A DNA stretch of 17,034 bases from Alphaproteobacteria bacterium (lineage in GTDB: Bacteria; Pseudomonadota; Alphaproteobacteria; Micropepsales; Micropepsaceae). The stretch spans positions 1 through 17,034 of the forward strand of contig JAATGK010000463.1 in the NCBI GenBank assembly GCA_015654715.1, given 5' to 3'. Shown here piece after piece: positions 9,201 to 15,218 of the stretch (within the stretch, counting starts at the first letter, position 1; each line of letters opens with the position of its first letter). The notes below the pieces were generated by a model. That model searched no databases and had not been told where the DNA came from. It saw only the letters and a program-made list of their open reading frames with translations. The translations under genes and the position numbers were made by a program.

Positions 9201-9473
9201 GCGCAGAGCGTGCACGCCGGTTCCTTGCAGCAGCAAGTCGAGGGCGTCGGCCGGGTTGTCTGCGTTGACAACGGCGTGGCTCCTAACGTTGTTGACGTCA
9301 TCAACCCGATATAAGAGCTGAACACTCGACAGTTTCACGTACTGATCGAGCGCCGACTTAAGATCCATCGATGGAATCGTGATGGCCTGCTCGGCGGCCA
9401 TGCTTCCTGTTGCAAAAACAGCGAAGCTAGCTGCGCTCAGCAAGGCGCATCTATACCCTTTGGTTCCTAGCAC
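6231..9473 (-). CDS. TonB-dependent outer-membrane receptor with N-terminal STN signalling domain
   Basis: A 1080-residue TonB-dependent receptor that would bring a bulky ligand, here probably xylo-oligosaccharides, across the outer membrane. The start is set at GTG 9473 because AAGGGG lies five bases upstream and the frame then opens with a Sec signal peptide (to about residue 26, GSMA/AEQ). An upstream in-frame GTG at 9557 would bury that signal. An STN domain spans about residues 28-100, a TonB-box-like ETVTVTG lies at 141-147, and a plug domain covers about 155-275, including SAVYGSDAVTGVVNFVLD. The rest is beta-barrel, ending in an aromatic residue (GVRANW). STN domains contact FecR-type regulators, and a FecR gene and an ECF sigma gene lie immediately upstream. 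The ligand is inferred from the downstream xylanase gene. Confidence 0.93.
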   Translation of the reverse strand: MLGTKGYRCALLSAASFAVFATGSMAAEQAITIPSMDLKSALDQYVKLSSVQLLYRVDDVNNVRSHAVVNADNPADALDLLLQGTGVHALRDGSGAVVVSRRHGSRSELLQPASAMVVAQANVPATKENVPTGDGSGALLETVTVTGSRVISDSSNSPTALTVVSAQQLQMNTPSNMPDALNKLPIFQGSNNPRAINNASMNTAGNVLNLRNFGAQRTLILLDGRRVAPTNADGTVDIDTLPQALISRVDVVTGGASAVYGSDAVTGVVNFVLDKKFSGIKVDANSGISSYGDGLSYKVGLTAGTDLFGGRGHVEGAVQFFRSEGIPHNARPEGPHYYLLTGDGSAQRPFTTTDNARQSLYAFGGRITCSTCTVGGVNANGMQFSSPGVIGPFNPGVATGTSGISSGGDGIYDTISQITAGLTTYESFGRFSYNIDDSTTFYVQAAGTQSADKAGFTNWSLNTGGSPTSITTPNTFFKNNAFLTPAAQTALGNNGTLTNNAFQLAEFMVRGPHDGFQTNGMADNVTITTGFEGTLLGKFDWDVYYTHDLARLKIDDPTNINNQRLYAAEDAVLVGGSTPACYAATQGATAAQYANCVPLNVFGPGTMTQSMANYLAVDTFMVLKNELDDVGGSISGDLFDLPAGTVKGALSAESRWQSYEVQSNASPTATVDCTGLRLCGTSTLLYNSNVGAALAPVSENVYEFAAELDIPLVKDVPFVQNLSMNTAGRYTDYSTSGSVETWKIGVDWHINDIFRLRATNSVDIRAPTLNDLYAPVQVSPQTFTDIHVLDCSATPCSNPTKPVNMYQQGNAALVPEVARTYTAGIVFTPTFLSDLSASVDYYNITLKNAITSLSASSAAVKATCESSGGTSPLCALYVRPLPFSDSSPANFVSRIYNMSLNAANQTLEGFDFEVNYGFNPADLVSGIPGAVKLRLLANYQPVNESTQYAGAPITLTSYPKGHITGFFDYAFGDWDISLQDRWFSSYSKLQSITQIYADPTVGSVNYLDATVDRRIELTADSVADFYISVQNIGNTRPPVDPINGTNPGLYFMSAKSLGGANQLLYDAVGRYFTIGVRANW

Positions 9474-9504
9474 TGGTTTCCCCTTTTGGTTCTTTTTTTG
9501 TTCG

Positions 9505-9522
9505 GAGCGGCTATACCCGCTC
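9505..9522 (-). other. Small hairpin in the receptor-gene leader
   Basis: GAGCGG and CCGCTC arms with a 6-base loop lie about 30 bases upstream of the receptor start codon. An A-rich stretch follows on the minus strand, so it is not a terminator. It could affect mRNA stability or translation of the receptor; the function is unknown. Confidence 0.3.
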
Positions 9523-9555
9523 GCGTTTCGTAAGACGAACAAACGACGAAATTCC

Positions 9556-9574
9556 ACCGGGCTAATTGCCCGGT
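9556..9574 (-). terminator. Hairpin overlapping the FecR stop codon; possible terminator or attenuator
   Basis: ACCGGGC and GCCCGGT arms (7 bp, perfect) surround a 5-base loop. The structure includes the last base of the FecR stop codon. The following minus-strand sequence GGAATTTCGTCGTTTG is only moderately T-rich, so termination may be partial. It would separate the sigma/FecR transcript from the receptor transcript. Confidence 0.45.
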
Positions 9575-10521
9575 TAGTTAGAAATCACAATTGTGTCGTC
9601 GGTTTCCGTCACGCTCAGTCCAAAGCCCTCCCTGATAAGCTGCGAAAAAGCGCTGACATTATTGATGCGGAAGCTGCCGCCGATGCGCAGATTTCGCGCC
9701 TCACCTTTGACGATGATCTGTTTGACGCTATAGCGATTGAACTGAGCAGCGGCGTCGGCCAGTGTCTGTTGATCGAAAACCAGCAAACCGCTTCGCCAGG
9801 CGAGATCCTCGTTGACGGCCCGTTGGGCCTTCTTCATCACCAGCGTCTCACCAGCCTTCGCAATGACGGCGTCGTTCGCCTTGACCAGTACCGATGCGCT
9901 CTGGCGTTTTTCGCTGGGGACGTCAACGCGAACCTGCCCTTCACTGACCAGGACCTTGACCTGGTCTCCTTCGCGGCGAACGGAGAACTTTGTCCCAATG
10001 TCGACGATCTGCCTGTCGCCAGCAATCACGACGAACGGACGTTTCGGGTCATGCACAACATCGAAATAGGCTTCGCCGCGCTCAAGCACAATCATACGGT
10101 GCTTGGGCGTGATCTTGGCATGCAAGCGTGTGTTGGTATTGAGCTCGACCTTCGTGCCGTCCGCGAGTTGAATTTCCCGCTGCTAACCGACCGCGGTAGC
10201 GTAGCCACCGCGCTGCAAACCGAATTGGTAGTACAGCCCACCGCAAATCACGACAGCCAGCAGCACCGCCGCGATTGCGCGAAAGTTGGACTTGGTGGCC
10301 CAGCGGCGGAGCAGATGCTGCGTCTCTACACCCGGTGCCCGCAGAGCCCCCAGACGGTCGGCCTGGCGCCAAGCATGTTGGAGCCTGAGATAAATCACGC
10401 GATGCAGATCCGATTCCGCAAGCCATGCCTCCATAGCGGCCTGGCCGGCGGGATCTAAACCTTCGTCCTCTCGCGCAATCCACCGAGCGGCACATTCCTG
10501 GATGCTGTCGAACCGGCTCAT
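9574..10521 (-). pseudogene. FecR-type anti-sigma/sensor gene interrupted by an in-frame TAG
   Basis: The frame encodes 315 residues with normal FecR architecture. It has a cytoplasmic N-terminal domain (DUF4880-like, about 8-60), one transmembrane helix (about 81-101), the periplasmic FecR domain, and a C-terminal STN-like segment (from about LVFDQQTLADAAAQF). Codon 113, at 10185-10183, is TAG. It falls right after YATAVG, where family members usually carry Glu (T-x-V-G-E), so GAG to TAG is the simplest explanation. Both sides remain in one frame with no other damage. The N-terminal piece (112 residues) keeps the anti-sigma domain and membrane helix but loses the receptor-sensing part. The periplasmic half has no good restart; the nearest is a TTG at 10125. 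The ATG overlaps the sigma gene stop (ATGA). Alternatives are read-through or an assembly error. Confidence 0.85.
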
Positions 10522-11105
10522 TGACTGGTATGCCCCAACTTCTTTTTCCGGCGCGCGATCATCATGACCGCTCCCTTATGCCTGCCATAGATCGCTTCGG
10601 CCAGAAGCCGCACCGCCCTGACAACTTGGTGCTCCACGATGACTTCACTGACCCCCATCTGCTGTGCGATCTCCCGTTGGGAATAGCCTTCCACCTTCTT
10701 CATCCACACGATCTGGCGGCATCTTTCCGGCAAAGCATCCAGTGCCAACTGCAGCGCCCTGAGTTCCTGGCGTGCGGAGACCTGACGTTCCGGATCCAGT
10801 TCGTCAGTAATAACGAGCGTCTGGTCGATATCCGCCACGGTTTCGATCGAAACGACGCTGACGCGCCGCAATTTGTCGATCATCAGGTTGCGGGCAGTGG
10901 CAAACAGGAACGCCTTGATCTGGGCGGGACGCTCGTGCCGCGCCGATTCGTAGACCCGGGCATAGGTCTCCTGCATCAGATCGTCGATCTCAGCATGGTC
11001 GTGCCATTTGCGGCGCAAATAGCGGACGAGATCACCTTCCAGCGGCAGCACTTGCTGCACAAACCAGCGGCCGAGATCGTCTGCGCAAAGCTTCCCAACC
11101 AACAT
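10518..11105 (-). CDS. ECF-type RNA polymerase sigma factor (FecI-like)
   Basis: A 195-residue extracytoplasmic-function sigma factor. Region 2 (about 25-82) contains DDLMQETYARVYE and AFLFATARNLMIDKLRR. Region 4 (about 120-172) contains ALDALPERCRQIVWMKKVEG and a helix-turn-helix, YSQREIAQQMGVSEVIVEHQ. There is no region 3, as expected for this class. ATG 11105 has GGGAG close upstream. The stop codon overlaps the FecR ATG by four bases, so the two are translationally coupled, typical of sigma/anti-sigma pairs of the Fec type. Its expected targets are its own operon or the receptor-enzyme operon downstream. If FecR is truncated, activity may be ligand-independent, because truncated FecR cytoplasmic domains in the Fec system can hold the sigma factor active. 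Confidence 0.93.
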   Translation of the reverse strand: MLVGKLCADDLGRWFVQQVLPLEGDLVRYLRRKWHDHAEIDDLMQETYARVYESARHERPAQIKAFLFATARNLMIDKLRRVSVVSIETVADIDQTLVITDELDPERQVSARQELRALQLALDALPERCRQIVWMKKVEGYSQREIAQQMGVSEVIVEHQVVRAVRLLAEAIYGRHKGAVMMIARRKKKLGHTSQ

Positions 11106-11592
11106 CGTCTCCCTTGCGACGGACTTGTTTTGCCCGATGCATGGCGTACGAAGTGCCCATTCCTCGCTGATAGTTTAAGACGAATAATGTCAGAAAGTCC
11201 GCCACCGGAAATTACGCCGAACAGCACAAATATCAGTTGCTCGCAGGATAATGTTATTTGGCGCTGGGGTTTAGCGCGCGGATCGGCGTGCTAATTTGTT
11301 GGAATATCTCGTGTCACGAGTATCCCGAGGGCGTGCCGCCTGGCAGCCGACAAGCGTCATTCGAATAGATGGCTTGGCGAACAGAAAGCCTGGACGAATC
11401 TCACCGCGGCAACGACCAATCCCGCGCTGACGACGACGGACGTGCAAGTTGCTTCCGGCACCGGAGTGGCACCGTCGACGGCGGATCGCCTTAACATCAC
11501 CGCGACGATCGGCAGCTTCAGCGCCCCGGAGAGCTCGACCATCAAAATCGAGGTGCACAATTCCTATAACTGTTTGATTTTATTGGAATAAC
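11106..11592. other. Intergenic region between tRNA-Phe and the sigma factor gene
   Basis: This 487-base gap holds the promoter region of the sigma gene, though no -35/-10 pair is convincing. The sequence next to the sigma gene is comparatively AT-rich (about 11160-11280). The half next to the tRNA contains the coding-like plus-strand remnant listed separately. Confidence 0.5.
11295..11591 (+). pseudogene. Coding-like gene remnant abutting the tRNA-Phe 3' end
   Basis: One open plus-strand frame runs for 98 sense codons to a TAA at 11589, with no ATG. From about 11378 to 11560 the codons have strongly G/C-biased third positions, as in real genes here. They read as a Thr/Ala/Ser-rich, beta-strand-like polypeptide (QKAWTNLTAATTNPALTTTD and ADRLNITATIGSFS). 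The last ten codons turn abruptly AT-rich, and the stop falls one base from the tRNA gene. This looks like an internal fragment of a secreted or surface protein gene cut at both ends. I do not recognise the family, and a chance frame in GC-rich DNA is possible. Confidence 0.35.
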
Positions 11593-11668
11593 TGGTGCCC
11601 AGGGGCGGAATTGAACCACCGACACGCGGATTTTCAATCCGCTGCTCTACCATCTGAGCTACCTGGGC
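11593..11668 (-). tRNA. tRNA-Phe (anticodon GAA)
   Basis: A complete 76-base cloverleaf on the minus strand. The acceptor stem GCCCAGG pairs with CCTGGGC, followed by discriminator A and an encoded CCA. The D-arm is GCTC/GAGC. The anticodon stem GCGGA/TCCGC holds the loop TTGAAAA, giving anticodon GAA. The T-arm GGTGG/CCGCC holds the loop TTCAATT. It reads phenylalanine codons. The glycan-use locus begins downstream of its 3' end. Confidence 0.98.
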
Positions 11669-11827
11669 ACAGTGGGAGGCGTCTTTTAGGCAAGGAGCAC
11701 CGTTCTGTCCAGCCTAACCAGCGGGTTTGGCTATACACTTCGCCGCGCCCCCCTGCCCGACCACGGCAAGTCGCGAGGGTTGGTCAAAGGCCGCCGCTGT
11801 GGCCGCGAACGCCCCCCCTAAACGCAC

Positions 11828-11866
11828 TTCCGCCGCGGCTCCCGGGGGGCGGGGACCGCGGCGGAG
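11828..11866. repeat. GC-rich inverted repeat between tRNA-Phe and the fadL-like gene
   Basis: Perfect 9-bp arms CCGCCGCGG (11830-11838) and CCGCGGCGG (11856-11864), extendable by an A-T and a wobble pair, enclose a 17-base G/C-rich loop. It sits inside the 283-base interval 11669-11951, which has no convincing gene. No T-run follows on either strand, so it is not a simple intrinsic terminator. Confidence 0.5.
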
Positions 11867-11951
11867 TGGCCCTTCCAGCCTTGCGGCCAGCCGGACCAAA
11901 CGATGTAGCGCAGCTACTTAATTAACCGCGCGAGCTTTTCCAATCAAGCGA

Positions 11952-13328
11952 CTACAGGTGATAGTTCAGCTCGACGCCAACCAGGGTCACCCGCATGTTC
12001 ACGTCGCCGGTGAGGTTGCCGCGAAATGACTGGGCATTGGTCGGTTCGGCCATGCTCAGCGCAACGTTTCCCCTTTCGGCGATCAAACGGGCCACCGACA
12101 GGTCGAGGTCGATGTTCTGATTGACCTTGTAGCCGACACCGGCGCTGAGCCAATAGCGGCCCCCATCAGGGATGCCCGGGGTGCGGTACGCCGTGTCAGT
12201 CGGCGTATCGTCAAAGCCGGCACCGAGGCTGAACTTCCAATCGTCGGTCGGCTTGTACTGCGCGCCCACCGAACCGAACCAGCTGTCATGATAGTTGAAT
12301 AGCGTGACGTCGTCAGGTTGAACCGGATTGGTGGAATGGATGGTGAGGTTCTTGACAATGCTCCAGCCGGTCCAATCGCCGCCAACCATAACACTCCACT
12401 GGGGATCGATGTCCCACTTGGCGCCGAAGGTGACGATCGGCGGATTGTGCAACTTGCCCGAGGCGCCGCTGGTCGTGAAGGCGCCGCCGGTCACAGCCGG
12501 CTGCTGCAGCACGGTCAACACATGCGTGCTGTCGGGCGTGAAGTACTCGTTGCCCTTAAGGGTGTTGTAGATCGCCGAACGGTACGACACGCCGATCGAC
12601 AGGTCCGGCCGCGGCTTCCATTCGGTACCGAGCACCCATCCTTCCGACCAGTCCTGGGCCCTGAGTTCGACCGAGCTGTCGTTGGCGCCCGGAGCCGTGC
12701 CGGGCGGAAGCAGGCGCACCAGAGCCGGATTGAGCGACGCATAATACAGGGCGATCGAGCCCGTATCGACCGCCTTGGCCAGACGGCCCTTGAGGTACTG
12801 AACCTGCAGGCCGCCGCCGATCGAAAGTTCCGGCGTCAGCTGATAGCCGACGATGAACTGGAAATTGGCCGACTTCACATCGCTCATGGTGGCGTAGTAC
12901 CGCGTCACCGATGAGTCATAATCGGTGATCATGCCCCACGGCGATGAGGCCTGCACACCGATCGCCAGCTTGTCGGTCAGGCGATAGCGCAACGCGAACG
13001 ACGGAATCAGCGCCGTGTTGACGATATCAACCGGGTGCGTGGGACCCGACACCTTAAGGGCCGGGTTAGGCGCAAGGCTCGCCGAGAAATTGCCTGACGT
13101 TTCCGGAATCAAGCCGGTGCTGCTGAGCGCGACGTCAAACGTGCCAACGTCGTTCACCAGGGCCGGATTGAAGGTCATGGTGGACGCAACCGAACCGTTG
13201 GCGGCATTGCCGGCGTAGGACACGCCCAACGTGGACGCACTCGAGTCACGCAAGCCAAAACCGCTTGCGAGCGCGGAACTACTGAGCATTAAAGACACAA
13301 AAATGACTGCTGCTGCCGTGCGGCGCAT
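11952..13328 (-). CDS. FadL/OmpP1/TodX-family outer-membrane transporter
   Basis: A 458-residue outer-membrane beta-barrel of the FadL family, which passes hydrophobic compounds such as long-chain fatty acids or aromatics. After a Sec signal (MRRTAAAVIFVSLMLSSSAL...) the mature protein opens with SGFGLRDSSASTLGVSYAG. This is the usual FadL N-terminal hatch motif, followed by an Ala/Asn segment ending in FNPAL. Regular amphipathic strands run to the C-terminal NYHL. ATG 13328 is preferred because GAGGG lies five bases upstream; ATG 13340, four codons earlier, with GGGGA nine bases upstream, is a real alternative. The gene follows yacG by about 50 bases on the same strand, with a palindrome between them, so it may have its own promoter. 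The substrate is not evident from sequence. Confidence 0.9.
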   Translation of the reverse strand: MRRTAAAVIFVSLMLSSSALASGFGLRDSSASTLGVSYAGNAANGSVASTMTFNPALVNDVGTFDVALSSTGLIPETSGNFSASLAPNPALKVSGPTHPVDIVNTALIPSFALRYRLTDKLAIGVQASSPWGMITDYDSSVTRYYATMSDVKSANFQFIVGYQLTPELSIGGGLQVQYLKGRLAKAVDTGSIALYYASLNPALVRLLPPGTAPGANDSSVELRAQDWSEGWVLGTEWKPRPDLSIGVSYRSAIYNTLKGNEYFTPDSTHVLTVLQQPAVTGGAFTTSGASGKLHNPPIVTFGAKWDIDPQWSVMVGGDWTGWSIVKNLTIHSTNPVQPDDVTLFNYHDSWFGSVGAQYKPTDDWKFSLGAGFDDTPTDTAYRTPGIPDGGRYWLSAGVGYKVNQNIDLDLSVARLIAERGNVALSMAEPTNAQSFRGNLTGDVNMRVTLVGVELNYHL

Positions 13329-13349
13329 GGCATCCCTCATAAGTACGTT

Positions 13350-13361
13350 TCCCCGCGGGGA
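13350..13361. promoter_or_regulatory. 12-bp palindrome upstream of the fadL-like gene
   Basis: TCCCCGCGGGGA is a perfect palindrome lying 21 bases upstream of the preferred fadL-like start and 16 bases past the yacG stop. It could be an operator or a short stem. It also supplies the GGGGA that would serve as ribosome-binding site for the alternative start at 13340. A TAATAT sequence sits next to it on the minus strand. Confidence 0.3.
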
Positions 13362-13377
13362 TATTAGGCCGGACAAG

Positions 13378-13587
13378 TCAGAGCGCCAAACCCCGGTGCG
13401 GCAATTCGTCAAGCGTACCCAATTCCTCTTCCGCTGCGATAGCTTCTAAGGGAATTGCGTAATTTCCATTGAGCCAATTGCCTAAATCGACGTCAGCGCA
13501 GCGCTTGGAACAGAACGGCCGGCAGGCGGCGACCGTGTCCTTTTTGCAAATCGGACACTTATTTGTCGCGTCAGTCGGCTTTGGCAC
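13378..13587 (-). CDS. yacG: DNA gyrase inhibitor YacG, zinc-binding
   Basis: A 69-residue YacG protein. The family binds GyrB and inhibits DNA gyrase in E. coli. Four zinc-ligand cysteines are visible in CPICKKD and FCSKRC (Cys11, Cys14, Cys26, Cys30), followed by the family signature DLGNWLNGNYAIPLE. No ATG is available. GTG 13587 is chosen because it gives the usual short lead (ten residues) before the first cysteine and has GGA and GAGG upstream. GTG 13611 is an alternative. The start lies inside the end of the upstream RNase gene (17-base overlap), so translation is probably coupled. RNase E/G and YacG genes are commonly adjacent in Alphaproteobacteria. Confidence 0.9.
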   Translation of the reverse strand: MPKPTDATNKCPICKKDTVAACRPFCSKRCADVDLGNWLNGNYAIPLEAIAAEEELGTLDELPHRGLAL

Positions 13588-15046
13588 GGGTTCCGACCTC
13601 AATTCGCTCACGCGAAAAGCTCTCTTCGATCTGAAGCGTGACGCGGGCGATTCCCTTACCGGCAAGGGCTTCGATTGCGCCCTGCCCCTCCATCCAATGC
13701 ACCACTACGGGCGCCGCGCGCACGATGATCGGAAGTCCAGGCGCAACCTTCGCAGTCTCCTCAATCCGGCGCAGCACATCCATCGCCACGACATCCGGAC
13801 GGCGCACACGGCCGAGGCCGTGACAGGATGAGCAATCCTCGCTCCATTGCGACACCAGCGGGCCGCGCACCCGCTTGCGCGTGACCTCGACCAGACCGAA
13901 CGCGGTCACCGGACCGACGTTCACCGGCACACCATCGCGCGCCAAACTGCCGGACAACTCGGCCAAAACCTGCTCGACGTTGCCAAGCTCTTTCATATGA
14001 ATGAAGTCGATGACGATCAGCCCACCGATACCGCGCAAGCGGATTTGACGGCCGATCTCGCGCGCCGCCTCGACGTTGACGATCAGGCCGGTGTCTTCCA
14101 CCGCCGCGGCATGAGTAAAGCTGCCGGAATTGACGTCGACCGCGGTCAGCGCCTCGGTGCCTTCCACCGTGATCCAACCGCCGCACGCCAGCGGCACGCG
14201 CAAGTGCCCCAAGCCGTCAATGTCGGCTTCGAGATCGGCGAACAGCGCTCCCGGGCCTTCAAACAAGGCAACGCGTTCTTCCATATCCGGCATCGCTTCG
14301 CGGCAATAGGCTCGCGCGCGGTCCGCCGCATTGGCGTCATCGATCAGGATCGAACGGGTGCCGTCCTGCACGGTGTCGCGCAGCGCCCGCTCGACCGGAC
14401 CGAGATCGCGACGCAGCGTCGACGGCACCTTGGCGCTTTTGCGCATCGCGGAAATCTCGCCCCATTCCTCTTCCAGGCGGATGAGGTCTTCGCGCAATTC
14501 TTCCTCGCCAGCACCGATCGCAGCGGTGCGCAGGATACAGCCGCCCTTGAGCTCGCCCGAGGCGAACAGCGCTTCACCGATGGCGGCCAGACGGGCACGC
14601 TCGGCTTCGTCTTCGATGCGCCGCGAAATACCGACGCCGGGCTGCAGCGGCGTAAACACGGAAAGTCGGCCCGGAATGGTGACGTTGGCGGTGAGACGGG
14701 CACCCTTATCGCCGATCGGCTCCTTGACGATCTGCACCAGCACCTTGTCACCTTCGCCCAGGACTGAACCAATCGGCGGGTCGACGGAAGGATCCTCTGT
14801 CAGGCAGCGCAACTCACGGGCACCCAGAAAGCCGGCGCGCTCGTGGCCGATCTCGACGAACGCCGCCTGCACCGCCGGCACCACGCGCGCCACCCGACCA
14901 AGCACGATGTCGCCGATCAGGCCAACCCCGCCGGGCTCCTCCGCTCCCAAGAGCCGCGTGCAACTCAGGGCTTGGAGACGGCCGTCTTCCACTGCCGCAA
15001 CGCGGACCTCGCCGATGCTGACATTGATGAGAATGTCCTGAGCCAT
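13571..15046 (-). CDS. rng: Ribonuclease E/G family endoribonuclease
   Basis: A 491-residue RNase of the E/G family, which cuts single-stranded RNA in rRNA maturation and mRNA decay. It is close to RNase G in length and lacks the long C-terminal scaffold of RNase E. An S1-like domain spans about 36-125. The catalytic metal ligands are visible as Asp304 in TAVDVNSGSFTHA and Asp347 in IVIDFIHM. The zinc-link is CSSCHGLGRV (Cys405, Cys408), a variant of the usual Cys-Pro-x-Cys with Ser after the first cysteine. VTRKR precedes it, as in the family. The start ATG 15046 lies in one arm of a perfect inverted repeat, and no clear Shine-Dalgarno is present. yacG overlaps the 3' end. Confidence 0.95.
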   Translation of the reverse strand: MAQDILINVSIGEVRVAAVEDGRLQALSCTRLLGAEEPGGVGLIGDIVLGRVARVVPAVQAAFVEIGHERAGFLGARELRCLTEDPSVDPPIGSVLGEGDKVLVQIVKEPIGDKGARLTANVTIPGRLSVFTPLQPGVGISRRIEDEAERARLAAIGEALFASGELKGGCILRTAAIGAGEEELREDLIRLEEEWGEISAMRKSAKVPSTLRRDLGPVERALRDTVQDGTRSILIDDANAADRARAYCREAMPDMEERVALFEGPGALFADLEADIDGLGHLRVPLACGGWITVEGTEALTAVDVNSGSFTHAAAVEDTGLIVNVEAAREIGRQIRLRGIGGLIVIDFIHMKELGNVEQVLAELSGSLARDGVPVNVGPVTAFGLVEVTRKRVRGPLVSQWSEDCSSCHGLGRVRRPDVVAMDVLRRIEETAKVAPGLPIIVRAAPVVVHWMEGQGAIEALAGKGIARVTLQIEESFSRERIEVGTRAKAD

Positions 15047-15061
15047 AACCAGTGGTTATGG
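15043..15061 (-). promoter_or_regulatory. rng: Inverted repeat covering the rng start codon
   Basis: CCATAACC and GGTTATGG, 8-bp perfect arms with a 3-base spacer, place the ATG start within the downstream arm on the minus strand. No recognisable ribosome-binding site precedes the start. As RNA the structure would occlude the start codon; as DNA it could be a protein-binding palindrome. Function is inferred only. Confidence 0.45.
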
Positions 15062-15191
15062 AGCTTTGGCAGGGAAGTGCAAGAGGGACTGCGCGGATTG
15101 TGCCGCAATTTTCGGCAAGCCCGATTCGGCGGCACGGAAAGATGAACGCCGTACCGGCGGCCGGCAAATCATCCGCATACGTTACATTAAC

Positions 15192-15212
15192 AAAAAAGCT
15201 GGCTGCCTGAGC
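15192..15212 (-). terminator. Probable rho-independent terminator of the marC-like gene
   Basis: Seven bases after the stop, the minus strand reads GCTCAGGCAGCCAGC followed by TTTTTT. It can fold with five pairs, a two-base bulge and a three-base loop before the T6 run. The stem is short, so strength is uncertain. Confidence 0.4.
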
Positions 15213-15218
15213 GGCGAT

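Noticed and set aside
8325..9314. Long open plus-strand frame opposite the receptor gene (329 codons)
   Set aside because: It is fully antisense to a receptor gene with clear domains. Its product is Arg/His/Gly-rich without motifs, as expected for the complement of GC-rich coding DNA.
9532..9555. GGAATT and CGTCTT on the minus strand as an ECF sigma promoter for the receptor
   Set aside because: The words resemble ECF -35/-10 elements, but the 12-base gap between them is shorter than the usual 16 or so, so I do not call it.
11611..11925. Plus-strand frame running through tRNA-Phe into the GC-rich interval
   Set aside because: It overlaps the tRNA in antisense and is rich in Pro/Arg/Ala from G/C-rich triplets, with no sign of a real product.
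13847..14767. Long open plus-strand frame opposite the RNase gene (306 codons)
   Set aside because: Antisense shadow of a gene with catalytic residues visible on the minus strand; no recognisable domain of its own.
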